A stretch of DNA of 34,328 nucleotides from Paragemmobacter kunshanensis (GTDB taxonomy: Bacteria > Pseudomonadota > Alphaproteobacteria > Rhodobacterales > Rhodobacteraceae). The stretch spans positions 1 through 34,328 of the forward strand of contig NZ_JAALFE010000028.1 in assembly GCF_011059185.1 (NCBI RefSeq), read 5' to 3'. The position numbers and the translations under genes are program-made. The notes beneath the pieces are model-generated. The model was not told the origin of the DNA. It saw nothing but the letters and a program-made list of their open reading frames with translations, and ran no database searches. Positions within the stretch are counted from its first letter, which is position 1. Each line of letters begins with the position of its first letter. Positions 22,984 through 31,775 of this stretch are shown here, piece after piece.

Positions 22984-23525
22984 AGCGCCCCGTGATCCTC
23001 CTCTTGGCCGCGATGGGTCTGGCGAGTCTTGCAGCTCCGTCAGTCGCAGTTCTGCCTGCGTGGCTGATCTGGAACGCGTCTGCCAGCGTGCCGCTCGGAC
23101 TCTACTGGGTCGAGCGTCCGACCGGGCTCGAAATCGGCGACCTCGTCGCGGTCATGCCGCCTGCGCCTCTTGCCGCATTCATGGTCGCGCGTGGTTATAT
23201 CGGCGCGGATGTCCCGCTCTTGAAGCAAGTCGCGGGCCTGCCCGGACAACGCGTTTGCCGCACCGGCGCGACAGTCACCGTCGATGACGTTGTCCTTGGG
23301 CAAGCGCTGCCGCGGGATCGGCTCGGTCGCGATCTGCCCAACTGGCAGGGCTGCCACCTGCTTCAGGACGGCGAAATTTTCCTGATGAACCGCGAGGTCC
23401 GGGACAGCCTCGACGGCCGCTATTTCGGGCCGCTCCCGGCTGACGCCGTCATCGGCATGGCGCGCCCGATCTGGGTGGCTTCCGACGCAGCCGAGCCCCG
23501 AGACGGGCGCTTCATCCACCCCTGA
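22980..23525 (+). CDS. traF: TraF-type S26 signal peptidase, 181 aa
   Basis: MKRPVILLLAAMGLASLAAP is an N-terminal membrane anchor. ASVPLGLYWV carries the catalytic Ser36 of the S26C/TraF family (S-x-P-x-G-x-Y), and LLKQVAGLPGQRVC carries the general-base Lys82. The C-terminal part holds the conserved DGEIFLMN and DSLDGRYFGPLP boxes. TraF matures the pilin TrbC by making it cyclic in RP4-type systems, acting on the periplasmic face of the inner membrane. No TrbC is in the window. The ATG at 22980 overlaps the DUF2840 stop (ATGA). Confidence 0.92.
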   Translation: MKRPVILLLAAMGLASLAAPSVAVLPAWLIWNASASVPLGLYWVERPTGLEIGDLVAVMPPAPLAAFMVARGYIGADVPLLKQVAGLPGQRVCRTGATVTVDDVVLGQALPRDRLGRDLPNWQGCHLLQDGEIFLMNREVRDSLDGRYFGPLPADAVIGMARPIWVASDAAEPRDGRFIHP

Positions 23526-23558
23526 CAGCCCACCAACCCAAAACACAGGAGACCTGAC

Positions 23559-23894
23559 ATGTCACAGATCGGACAGTTCACCCGCGAAGAAACGGGCTTC
23601 ACCGGACAGCTCCGGACGCTCACACTCGACCTCTCGCTTGCCCTCGTCCCGGTGGAAAACAGCGAGGCCGAGAACGCACCGGCCTATCGCGTGCATGCCG
23701 GTGATGTGGACGGCCCGGAGGTCGGAGCGGCCTGGAAGCGCAGCGGTGAAAAAGCCGGTGAGTACCTATCAGTCCTTCTCGACGATCCCGCCCTGCCGCA
23801 GCCGATCCGCGCCAATCTCTTCCGCGACGATGACGCCGGTGCCGCCTGGTCGCTGCACTGGAATCGTCCAAAACCTCGCGAAGACCGGGACTGA
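23559..23894 (+). CDS. DUF736 protein, second copy, 111 aa
   Basis: MSQIGQFTREETGFTGQL, then APAYRVHAGDVDGPEVGAAW, GEYLSVLLDDPALPQPIRAN and LFRDDDAGAAWSLHWNRP match the DUF736 layout of the protein at 13380, with clear divergence. AGGAGA lies about 11 nt before the ATG at 23559. It stands between traF and the lytic transglycosylase, so it is probably expressed with transfer genes, unlike the first copy. The function of the family is not established. Confidence 0.9.
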   Translation: MSQIGQFTREETGFTGQLRTLTLDLSLALVPVENSEAENAPAYRVHAGDVDGPEVGAAWKRSGEKAGEYLSVLLDDPALPQPIRANLFRDDDAGAAWSLHWNRPKPREDRD

Positions 23895-23899
23895 CGGCC

Positions 23900-24574
23900 A
23901 TGCGGCACAGTCACATCGCGGTGCTCGTTTGCGCACTGTCGTCGTTTAGCCAAGGCCCGGCCATCGCGCATGCGGAGCCCGTTCCGGCGCAGATCGCGGA
24001 GCATCCCCATGGCGCTTCCATTGCCGAGGCTGCGGAGCGTTTCGGGATCCCGGCACCCTGGATCGTCGAGGTAATGCGCGCCGAAAGCGCCAATGATCCC
24101 GGCGCCGTCAGCCATGCCGGAGCCATGGGGCTGATGCAAGTCATGCCCGGAACTTGGGCCGCCTTGCGCGCGCGCCACGGGCTCGGGGATGATCCCCATG
24201 ATCCGCGCGACAACATCCTCGCCGGGACCGCCTATCTGCGCGAGATGTGGGACCGTTACGGCAACGTCGCCGCCATGCTTGCCGCCTACAATGCCGGTCC
24301 CGGACGCTACGACGACTATCTCGAAACTGGTCGAACCTTGCCCGCCGAGACGCGTGCCTATGTGGCGGCACTCGCCCCTCTTCTCGGCAGCGGGAGTTCA
24401 TCGGAAGCGCAGATGGTTGCGCAAACTCTGCCGCCGGACTGGCGCGATGCGGCGCTGTTCGTGGCGCGGTCCGACCAACAATTTGCGTCTGGCATGCCGA
24501 GGAGTGCGCCGGAGCCGGGAGCCCCAGCGGACGGGATCTTCGTGACGCTGGGCTCGGGGTCGCACGGCCCATGA
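23900..24574 (+). CDS. VirB1-like lytic transglycosylase, 224 aa
   Basis: A signal peptide MRHSHIAVLVCALSSFSQGP with AHA before the cut is followed by a soluble SLT domain: EVMRAESANDPGAVS with catalytic Glu62, GAMGLMQVMPGTW (74-86), NILAGTAYLREMWDRYGN and AAYNAGPGRYDDY (128-140). All marks of a family 1 lytic transglycosylase are present. It would cut peptidoglycan in the periplasm so that the mating pore can be built. The C-terminal 60 residues are Pro/Gly-rich with no fold. The ATG at 23900 follows the DUF736 stop by 5 nt. Confidence 0.92.
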   Translation: MRHSHIAVLVCALSSFSQGPAIAHAEPVPAQIAEHPHGASIAEAAERFGIPAPWIVEVMRAESANDPGAVSHAGAMGLMQVMPGTWAALRARHGLGDDPHDPRDNILAGTAYLREMWDRYGNVAAMLAAYNAGPGRYDDYLETGRTLPAETRAYVAALAPLLGSGSSSEAQMVAQTLPPDWRDAALFVARSDQQFASGMPRSAPEPGAPADGIFVTLGSGSHGP

Positions 24575-24883
24575 ACGCATGCACGGCATCGAAATGCCAC
24601 CGGGATTTGACCAGTTCAGGGAAGGCACGCCTGGCTGCGATCCCGGCGGCAGAAGCGGAAAAGGCAGGGAAGGCGGAGGGCAAGATAAAGGAAACCGGCA
24701 CCCCAAGACGCCGGTTTCTGGGCAAGCGCTTGTCTGCACACTGTTTTCGGGGCACGGATGTGGCACCCTGTTTTCCGGGCCGTGGTGCCGCGTTTGACGG
24801 TAAGTCTCTGAATTTGAGCGGCTATTTGCGGCACTGTGCCCCTTTCTTTGCCCTCAAGCGCCCCTTGATCCCCGGACGGCTCC
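24575..24883. other. oriT: 309-nt gap before the relaxase gene, with candidate oriT at 24736-24834
   Basis: No gene. Two direct repeats, GCACACTGTTTTCGGGGCAC (from 24736) and GCACCCTGTTTTCCGGG (from 24763), are followed by an inverted repeat GTGCCGC (24785-24791) / GCGGCAC (24828-24834) with 36 nt between the arms. Direct repeats plus an inverted repeat immediately before a relaxase gene is the normal layout of an origin of transfer. The nick position cannot be read from the sequence. Confidence 0.5.
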
Positions 24884-26956
24884 ATGAGCGGCGATGACGA
24901 GAACCGGTTCGAGCCGCGGCCGGGGGCCATCCAATCGGACAGTCCGAAAGCGGGCAAGGCCAAGAGCTTTCTGACCCGTGCGAAGAAGCTCGCCCGCCAG
25001 CACAGCAACCGACCCGCGCGCGGCGCGGCGCGCTTGCCCTCAGGCGTTTCCCGTGACCCTGCCAATCCGGCCGGGAAGGGAGTGAAGGCGGCGGGACGGC
25101 GTGCGGAAGGGGCGGGCGTCCGGCGCGGGCGGGGCGCGGCCTTCGTCCGTGCCCGTGGCCTTTCCGGCGGCTGGCGACACAGCGCGCCGGGCATGCGCCG
25201 GGTCGTGGTGAAGACCCGCTATGTTCGGCAGGCGGGCGGCAGCGGGAAGGGGGCCGCCCATCTGCGCTACATCCAGCGCGACGGCACATCCCGCGACGGC
25301 GCGCCGGGACAGCTCTATTCCGCGACCGAGGACCAGGCCGATGGCGAGGCCTTCCTCGCGCGGGGACGCGACGATCGCCATCAGTTCCGGTTCATCATCG
25401 CGCCCGAGGATGTCGCCGAGCTTTCCGATCTGACTGGGCATACCCGCGACCTCATGCGCAGCGTCGAAGCCGACCTCGGCACAAAGCTCGACTGGGTCGC
25501 CGTCAACCACCACAACACGGGCCATCCCCATGTGCATGTCATCGTGCGCGGCTGCGACGATCGCGGCGAAACCCTAGTCATCCATGGCGACTACCTTGCC
25601 CATGGCATCCGGGAGCGGGCGAGCGCGCTTGCGACGTTGGAAATTGGCCCGGTCTCGGAACGCGAGCAGGCCCGCAAGCTCGCGGCCGAGGTCGACCAGG
25701 ACAGGTTCACGCGGATCGATCGCGCGATGATCGCGGAGGCCGAGGACGGTCTGCTCGACCTGCGTCCCGAACCTCAGGAGGCGCGGCGGCAGTTTGACCG
25801 GACCTTGCGTCTGCGTCGTCTGGGTCGGCTGCAGAAGATGGGCCTCGCCACGGAACAGGCTCCGGGCGTCTGGGAACTGAACCCGAGGCTGGAGCCGACG
25901 CTGCGCGCCATGGGGGAGCGTGGCGACATCATCCGCAGCACCTATCGCGCCCTGAAGGCCGATGGACTGACCCGCGATCCCATGACCTTCGAGGTCCATG
26001 ACGCGGCACCCCAGGTGCCGATCACCGGGCGGGTCGTGGACAAGTTTCTGACCGATGAAATGGGCGAGAGCCTGACCCTTGTGGTGGATGGCATCGACGG
26101 CCGGATCCATCATGTCTCGGGGCTAGATGCCGACCGCCTCGAGGAGGCGAAGGTCGGCAGCATCGTCGAGGTCGGGCCCGCCGATGCCGCGGCCCGCCCT
26201 TCGGATCGCGCCATCGCCGCCATGGCCGAGGATGGGATCTATCGGCCAAGCCGCCATCTCGAACAGGCCCGGTTCGAAGGCCGGGTGCCGGGCGGCGATC
26301 ACCAAGGCTTCGTCGATACCCATGTCCGCAGGCTCGAGGCATTGCGCCGTGCCGGGATTGTCGAGCGGATCGATGCGGATCGATGGCGGATCCCCGAGGA
26401 CTATGAGCGCCGTGCGGCCACCCATGACGCGGGTCGCAACCGGCAAGCGACAGTCCGGGTTCTGTCGGCCATGACGCTCGACAAACAGATCGGGGCCGAT
26501 GGCGCAACCTGGCTCGACCAGCGGCTCCTCCGCGGCGATCGGTCCGACATCACGCCTTCGGGCTTCGGGCAGGAGGTGCGCGACGCGCTCGATCAGCGCC
26601 GCGACCGGCACCTCGTTAGTGGCGATGCGACGCGACAGGGCCAGCGCGTCCTCTACCGCCGCAATCTGCTCGCGACCCTGCGCGACCGCGAACTCGCCCG
26701 GGTCGGGGCATCCTTGGCCGAACGCAAGGGTCTCGCCTTCCGTCCCTCCGCCGACGGCGTACGGGTCAGCGGCACCTTCACCGGTACCGTGCAGCTCGCA
26801 AGCGGCAAGTTCGCGCTGGTCGAGCAGAGCCAGGAATTCACGCTGGTCCCGTGGCGACCCGTCATCAATCCCCAGCTGGGGCGCGAAGTGACGGGTGTGG
26901 TGAAGGGCGGGTCGATCTCCTGGCAACTCGGGCGAGGGAGGGACCTTGGGTTTTGA
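24884..26956 (+). CDS. rlxS: Relaxase, VirD2/RlxS-like with DUF3363, 690 aa
   Basis: A basic, low-complexity start (1-105) is followed by the relaxase core: VVKTRYVRQAGGSGKGAAHL with a candidate catalytic tyrosine, HLRYIQRDG, then NHHNTGHPHVHVIVRG with the metal-binding histidines H209/H210, H214, H216 and H218. From about 270 to 690 lies DUF3363, the long C-terminal region typical of this family. The protein nicks oriT on one strand, stays bound to the 5' end and is carried by the TraG coupling protein. It matches RlxS of Mesorhizobium symbiosis islands in domain order. ATG at 24884. The candidate oriT lies directly upstream. Confidence 0.9.
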   Translation: MSGDDENRFEPRPGAIQSDSPKAGKAKSFLTRAKKLARQHSNRPARGAARLPSGVSRDPANPAGKGVKAAGRRAEGAGVRRGRGAAFVRARGLSGGWRHSAPGMRRVVVKTRYVRQAGGSGKGAAHLRYIQRDGTSRDGAPGQLYSATEDQADGEAFLARGRDDRHQFRFIIAPEDVAELSDLTGHTRDLMRSVEADLGTKLDWVAVNHHNTGHPHVHVIVRGCDDRGETLVIHGDYLAHGIRERASALATLEIGPVSEREQARKLAAEVDQDRFTRIDRAMIAEAEDGLLDLRPEPQEARRQFDRTLRLRRLGRLQKMGLATEQAPGVWELNPRLEPTLRAMGERGDIIRSTYRALKADGLTRDPMTFEVHDAAPQVPITGRVVDKFLTDEMGESLTLVVDGIDGRIHHVSGLDADRLEEAKVGSIVEVGPADAAARPSDRAIAAMAEDGIYRPSRHLEQARFEGRVPGGDHQGFVDTHVRRLEALRRAGIVERIDADRWRIPEDYERRAATHDAGRNRQATVRVLSAMTLDKQIGADGATWLDQRLLRGDRSDITPSGFGQEVRDALDQRRDRHLVSGDATRQGQRVLYRRNLLATLRDRELARVGASLAERKGLAFRPSADGVRVSGTFTGTVQLASGKFALVEQSQEFTLVPWRPVINPQLGREVTGVVKGGSISWQLGRGRDLGF

Positions 26957-27017
26957 GGTACGAGCCAACAAGCAGAACTTGGTGAACCTGTAGGAAAGTT
27001 CACCTCCGCTAACCTGG

Positions 27018-27761
27018 TTACCGCACGGCGTCCTCGAAACAACGAAGTTGGATGTTGCGGCGCCTTTCTTCGACATTCGCATCATCGCCAGCTGCCAGTG
27101 CACGAAGCTCCGTGCGAGAGAACTCAGCCCAGTAGCCCTCACCAGTACATGAGCAAAAATAGGTGATTTCAACATCGGAAAGGCCCAACTGCCGAGCCTC
27201 ATTGTCGGCGCGGACGGCGGGCAAACATGCGGCAATGTGATTACGACGACCTTCTGAAATCTCCGCGGCTGTGAATGGTTCAGGCACTGCAGCTTCTACT
27301 TCGATGCTTGCAAGGAAACGTTCCACGTCACGAGGCTGGCCACCGCCTGGAACGCCCGTCGCGATCATAGCAAAGCTGTCGGAAAACCTGATCATTCGAT
27401 AGGTGTAGGTGACTTCTATCCCTTGAATGTCTTTTGTCCCTTCTATCACGAAGCGTCCGCCTTCTTGATAGGCTGGCCCGGTCGGTTCAATCGACCAGAA
27501 GCGGACATAGTTGGTGAGAATTGTCGCGTCATCCTGTCCCGGAAAAACCTGTTCGGGAGCGATGCCTGTGCACTCAATCTGAACCATGGCGCCATCCACA
27601 AAGGCACGCTTAGTCGTGTTACTGATAGCAAGCTGGCCCATTTGCTGCGTTGACTGGATGGTTTCCGGCTCTGTGACGAAGTCAGCCGTGATTGGACAAG
27701 CACCAACATCGGCAAGAGTCGGAGTCGCCAAGATTGCAAAGGGCAGCAACATCTTGATCAT
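27018..27761 (-). CDS. Secreted hypothetical protein inserted between relaxase and TraG genes, 247 aa
   Basis: MIKMLLPFAILATPTLADVG is a clear signal peptide with cleavage near ALA-like TLA-D. The mature part is acidic, soluble and has five or more cysteines, two in FCSCTGEGYW, so disulphides in the periplasm are likely. No family recognised. It is on the opposite strand to its neighbours and has lower G+C, so it looks like an inserted single-gene cargo. The frame is open to 27911 but the signal peptide fixes the start at 27761. A surface or entry-exclusion role has been seen for small secreted proteins in such positions in other elements, but nothing here proves that. Confidence 0.6.
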   Translation of the reverse strand: MIKMLLPFAILATPTLADVGACPITADFVTEPETIQSTQQMGQLAISNTTKRAFVDGAMVQIECTGIAPEQVFPGQDDATILTNYVRFWSIEPTGPAYQEGGRFVIEGTKDIQGIEVTYTYRMIRFSDSFAMIATGVPGGGQPRDVERFLASIEVEAAVPEPFTAAEISEGRRNHIAACLPAVRADNEARQLGLSDVEITYFCSCTGEGYWAEFSRTELRALAAGDDANVEERRRNIQLRCFEDAVR

Positions 27762-27954
27762 TGAATAATCATCGCAGCATCGGGGGCGTTCGTGGATCCA
27801 CCGGTGGATTGTAGCGAGAGAGCGCTCAGAAGAAAACATCGTCCCATGTGCCGTCCTTGCTATCCGTCCGTACGGAGGTTGCGGTTTCCCTGTTGCTTCC
27901 GTCCCGGTCACCCCTCTTCACATAGGCGTCAAGCCTTGTCTTGCAGGAGCGCGC

Positions 27955-29946
27955 ATGAGGGGAGGCCGGATCCTCTGGGGTCAGATTATCACGGTGTTCA
28001 CGATCGTCCTCGTGATGGTCTGGGCGGCGACGCAGTGGGTTGCCTTCCGCCTCGGCTTCCAGCCCCAGCTTGGCGCGCCCTGGTTTGAGGCTGCGGGATG
28101 GCCCGTCTACCATCCGCCCGCGTTCTTCTGGTGGTGGTTCTCCTTCGATGCCTATGCCCCGGGCATCTTCATGGAAGGGGCCGCTATCGCCGTTACCGGC
28201 GCTGCGCTCGCCATCGCCGCAGCCTTCCTCATGTCGATCATACGGGCGCGCGAGGCGCGCAACGTCGCCACCTATGGTTCGGCTCGATGGGCGGAAGCGA
28301 AGGAGATCCATGCGGCCGGTCTGCTAGGCCCCGATGGGGTGGTCCTGGGGCGTCATGACCGGGCCTATCTGCGCCATGACGGGCCGGAGCATGTCCTGTG
28401 TTTTGCGCCGACCCGCAGCGGCAAGGGCGTGGGCCTTGTGGTGCCGACCCTGCTGACCTGGCCCGGCAGCTGCATCGTGCATGACATAAAGGGCGAGAAC
28501 TGGGGGCTGACGGCAGGGTTCCGGTCGCGCCATGGGCGGGTGCTGCTCTTCGACCCGACCAATGCTGCATCCTCGGCCTACAATCCGCTGCTCGAGGTCC
28601 GGCGTGGGGAATGGGAGGTCCGCGATGTCCAGAACATCGCCGATATCCTCGTGGATCCCGAAGGCAGTCTCGACAAGCGCAACCATTGGGAAAAGACCAG
28701 CCACTCGCTCTTGGTCGGTGCCATCCTCCATGTCCTCTATGCCGAGCGGGACAAGACCCTCGCAGGGGTCGCGAACTTCCTGTCGGACCCGCGTCGGCCG
28801 ATCGAGGCGACGCTGCGCGTCATGATGGAAACTGCCCATCTCGGGTCCGGGGGCGTGCATCCGGTGATCGCGTCCTCGGCGCGTGAGCTTCTGAACAAGT
28901 CCGAGAATGAGCGCTCCGGCGTTCTCTCGACCGCCATGTCTTTCCTCGGGCTCTACCGCGATCCCGTCGTCGCCCGGGTCACGGCGCGCTGCGACTGGCG
29001 GATCACCGATCTTGTGGAAGGGCCCGGTCCGACCAGCCTCTACCTGGTCGTGCCGCCCTCCGACATCAACCGCACCAAGCCTCTGATCCGCTTGATCCTG
29101 AACCAGATCGGGCGGCGGCTGACGGAAGAGCTGAAGACCTCCGGCAAGCGCCATCGGCTCCTGCTGATGCTGGACGAATTCCCCGCGCTTGGCCGTCTTG
29201 ATTTCTTCGAAAGCGCGCTGGCCTTCATGGCGGGCTATGGCCTGAAATCCTTCCTAATCGCGCAGAGCCTCAACCAGATCGAGCGTGCCTACGGTCCGAA
29301 CAACGCCATCCTCGACAACTGCCATGTGCGCGTGGCCTTCGCGACCAATGACGAGCGGACTGCGAAACGGATCAGCGATGCGCTTGGTACGGCGACCGAG
29401 ATGCGCGACTCCACCAACTATGCCGGGCATCGTCTTGCGCCCTGGCTCGGGCATCTGATGGTCTCGCGTCAGGAAACCGCGCGGCCGCTGCTGACGCCGG
29501 GCGAGGTCATGCAACTGCCGCCCTCCGACGAGATCGTCATGGTGGCCGGCGTGCCGCCGATCCGGGCGACCAAGGCTCGCTACTTCGAAGACCTGCGCTT
29601 CCGGGAACGGGTGCTGCCGCCGCCTGACCTGCGAAACCGATCGGTCGCGGTCGGTGGGCTGCGGCCGTCCGACGATTGGTCTGATCTGACCCCTGCTGCG
29701 ACCTCCGTGCATTCCGACGCGTCCGACAACTACGCCGGCGACCCGGCGAATGCGGGCATCCGGCGCGAACCGGAACTGCCCGAGCAGGAGGAGATCGTTC
29801 CGCCCCCGCCGGTCCCGGTGCAGGAGTTCGACCTCCTTGATGACGAGCCCGATGTTGACGCGGCGCAGGCCCGCGCCATTCGGCAACGCATGCGCATGGT
29901 GGCACGCCAAGTCGCGATGAACCCCGATGACGGCATCAATCTATGA
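27955..29946 (+). CDS. traG: TraG/VirD4 coupling ATPase, 663 aa
   Basis: Two N-terminal membrane helices (about 8-30 and 75-97) anchor it in the inner membrane. Walker A is APTRSGKG (151-158), and Walker B is LLLMLDEFPALG with D407-E408. Further TraG marks are YGSARWAEAKEI, HDIKGENWGLTAGFR, FLIAQSLNQIERAYG and the C-terminal acidic, proline-rich tail EEIVPPPPVPVQEF. The protein receives the relaxase-DNA complex and pumps it into the type IV secretion channel. The ATG at 27955 follows GCAGGAGC. The CopG-like gene begins 10 nt after its stop. Confidence 0.95.
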   Translation: MRGGRILWGQIITVFTIVLVMVWAATQWVAFRLGFQPQLGAPWFEAAGWPVYHPPAFFWWWFSFDAYAPGIFMEGAAIAVTGAALAIAAAFLMSIIRAREARNVATYGSARWAEAKEIHAAGLLGPDGVVLGRHDRAYLRHDGPEHVLCFAPTRSGKGVGLVVPTLLTWPGSCIVHDIKGENWGLTAGFRSRHGRVLLFDPTNAASSAYNPLLEVRRGEWEVRDVQNIADILVDPEGSLDKRNHWEKTSHSLLVGAILHVLYAERDKTLAGVANFLSDPRRPIEATLRVMMETAHLGSGGVHPVIASSARELLNKSENERSGVLSTAMSFLGLYRDPVVARVTARCDWRITDLVEGPGPTSLYLVVPPSDINRTKPLIRLILNQIGRRLTEELKTSGKRHRLLLMLDEFPALGRLDFFESALAFMAGYGLKSFLIAQSLNQIERAYGPNNAILDNCHVRVAFATNDERTAKRISDALGTATEMRDSTNYAGHRLAPWLGHLMVSRQETARPLLTPGEVMQLPPSDEIVMVAGVPPIRATKARYFEDLRFRERVLPPPDLRNRSVAVGGLRPSDDWSDLTPAATSVHSDASDNYAGDPANAGIRREPELPEQEEIVPPPPVPVQEFDLLDDEPDVDAAQARAIRQRMRMVARQVAMNPDDGINL

Positions 29947-29956
29947 GACCGCTGTC

Positions 29957-30409
29957 ATGACCCGTCGCACCCGAATGAATGTCTACTTCGACCCGGCGCT
30001 GCTGGGCCAGGTCGAGGCGCTGGCGCTGCGTCGGAACGTCTCGAAATCCGCCGTCATCGAGGCGGCGGTCGCGTCTTTCCTCTCGGGTGACACGAGCGAG
30101 CGCATGGAGGCTGCGCTCACACGGCGGCTCGACAGGCTCGGCCGTCAGGTCGAAGGTCTCGACGAGGATCTCGCCGTCCTTGGGGAAACCCTTTCGCTCT
30201 TTATTCGTTTCTGGATGACCGTCACGCCGCCCTTGCCCGAAGCCGCACGTGACGCCGCCCGTGCGAAAGGCGCTGAGCGCTTCGAGGGGTTCCTGCAAAG
30301 CCTCGGCCGAAAGCTTGCCACCGGCGACAGATTTCTGCGTGAGGTTTCCCGCGACCTGCCCGGGGAAGGCGGTGCCCATGTTGTTCCCGGAGCTGATGAA
30401 GGCGTTTGA
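29957..30409 (+). CDS. CopG-family ribbon-helix-helix protein, 150 aa
   Basis: MTRRTRMNVYFDPALLGQVE, ALRRNVSKSAVIEAAVASFL is a ribbon-helix-helix DNA-binding fold (residues 5-42). The rest is helical with a hydrophobic stretch LSLFIRFWMTVTPPLP near 83-98. It follows traG by 10 nt, as in related elements where this gene lies between traG and the trb genes. Those genes do not follow here; an unrelated gene begins at 30570. Likely a regulator of transfer genes. The ATG at 29957 is preferred to the earlier ATG at 29927, which would overlap the end of traG. Confidence 0.8.
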   Translation: MTRRTRMNVYFDPALLGQVEALALRRNVSKSAVIEAAVASFLSGDTSERMEAALTRRLDRLGRQVEGLDEDLAVLGETLSLFIRFWMTVTPPLPEAARDAARAKGAERFEGFLQSLGRKLATGDRFLREVSRDLPGEGGAHVVPGADEGV

Positions 30410-30569
30410 CCCCGCAGCTGGATCACGGAACGAGGCGGGCCTCGGACTTGCGGGATGTTCGCCCATCATGCAGTCTTGGTCTGTTGGATGTGCAAGTGGC
30501 TCCGAAACCTGAACCTGTTGCGCGGACAGACGGCACGACGACCGTTTCGCGGGATCAGGTGGGGTCAGC

Positions 30570-31613
30570 ATGGGGCAGGAGCGCAGGTTCGAGCGGACGA
30601 TCGGTATCGATTACTCGGGTGCCGAGACAGCCGAGGCCAGCCTGAAAGGACTGCGCGTATATCAGACCGTCGGCGACGCCCCGCCAGAGGAAGTCCTGCC
30701 GCCCGCTGGACCCAAGAAGTACTGGACGCGCCGCGGCATAGCGGAATGGCTGGTCGGAACGCTCGATGGCCAGGTGCCGACTGTTGTCGGCATAGATCAC
30801 GGTTTCTCGTTTCCGATGCGCTACTTCGAGCGACACGGCCTGCCGCCCGACTGGCCCGCTTTCCTGGATGACTTCTGTGCCCATTGGCCGACCGACGGCA
30901 AACACACCTATGTCGACTTCGTGCGCGACGGCTCCGTCGGTAACGGCGCGGCCAGATGGGGTGAGCGGCACTGGCGCCGCCTGACGGAAGAAGCCACCGG
31001 GTCGGCGAAATCCGTCTTTCATTTCGATGTGCAGGGCTCGGTCGCGAAATCGACCCACGCCGGAATACCTTGGCTGCGATACATCCGACGCGCGCGGCCC
31101 GAGCTGCACTTCTGGCCCTTCGACGGATGGAACCCCGCTTCGGGGACGTCAGTGATCACCGAGGCCTATCCGCGCCTATGGAGCGCCGCCTACCCCCAAG
31201 ACGACCGAACTGCCGATCAGCATGACGCCTATTCAATCGCTCGATGGCTTCAAGACGCCAGCATCACCGGGGAGATCGAAAAGGCCTTCGCTGCGCCCAA
31301 GCCTGAAAGCGTTGCGATGACGGGACAGGTGGAAGGGTGGATCCTCGGCTGTAGCTGGCCTCCGGTCACGAAGCAGCGGGGGAGGATGACGTCAACCAAG
31401 GCGCAGGCATCGACGACAATACCAGGCTATATCAACCGGAACCGTCAGGAGGTGGTTTCCAGGACAGGGCTGCAGGGCAACGACCACAATCAGGTCGTCT
31501 ATCTGCTGAGGTGCCACGCCTGCGGAGCACGATATGGCGCCAACGGCACGGACATCTTCCAACGACGATGCCCAGAATGCGACGGCGGGCGGCCAGGGCT
31601 CGGGTTGGGATAA
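30570..31613 (+). CDS. DUF429-like (RNase H fold) protein with C-terminal zinc ribbon, 347 aa
   Basis: The N-terminal 240 residues look like an RNase H-type fold: TIGIDYSGAETAEASLKGL gives beta-1 with Asp, IGDHG-like VVGIDHGFSFPM gives a second acidic strand, and DQHDAYSIARWL near 214-225 carries the last Asp. The final 65 residues, from IPGYINRNRQEVVSRTGL, end in a zinc ribbon with C315-x2-C318 and C334-x2-C337 (RCHACG, RRCPECDGG). A free-standing small protein of this zinc-ribbon kind is common in bacteria and phages; here it is fused in frame. No active-site test is possible from sequence alone. It occupies the place where trbB would stand. Confidence 0.6.
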   Translation: MGQERRFERTIGIDYSGAETAEASLKGLRVYQTVGDAPPEEVLPPAGPKKYWTRRGIAEWLVGTLDGQVPTVVGIDHGFSFPMRYFERHGLPPDWPAFLDDFCAHWPTDGKHTYVDFVRDGSVGNGAARWGERHWRRLTEEATGSAKSVFHFDVQGSVAKSTHAGIPWLRYIRRARPELHFWPFDGWNPASGTSVITEAYPRLWSAAYPQDDRTADQHDAYSIARWLQDASITGEIEKAFAAPKPESVAMTGQVEGWILGCSWPPVTKQRGRMTSTKAQASTTIPGYINRNRQEVVSRTGLQGNDHNQVVYLLRCHACGARYGANGTDIFQRRCPECDGGRPGLGLG

Positions 31614-31775
31614 ATGCGCGGCAGACGGCACGCTTCAGAAAGTTGGAAGGATACGCTGCTCTGGACCTTCGTGAACGGCCCCTGAGCGGACGTTCGTTTC
31701 TTGGCCGAACGCTACGTGCGGCTTCACCAGACCCGCCATTTATCTACCGTGCAGCATTTTTGGAGGGGAAGGCTG

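Noticed and set aside
31386-31613. Separate small zinc-ribbon gene starting at ATG 31386
   Set aside because: GGAGG touches the ATG directly, which is too close to work as a ribosome-binding site, and the frame is continuous with the upstream protein; kept as one fusion.
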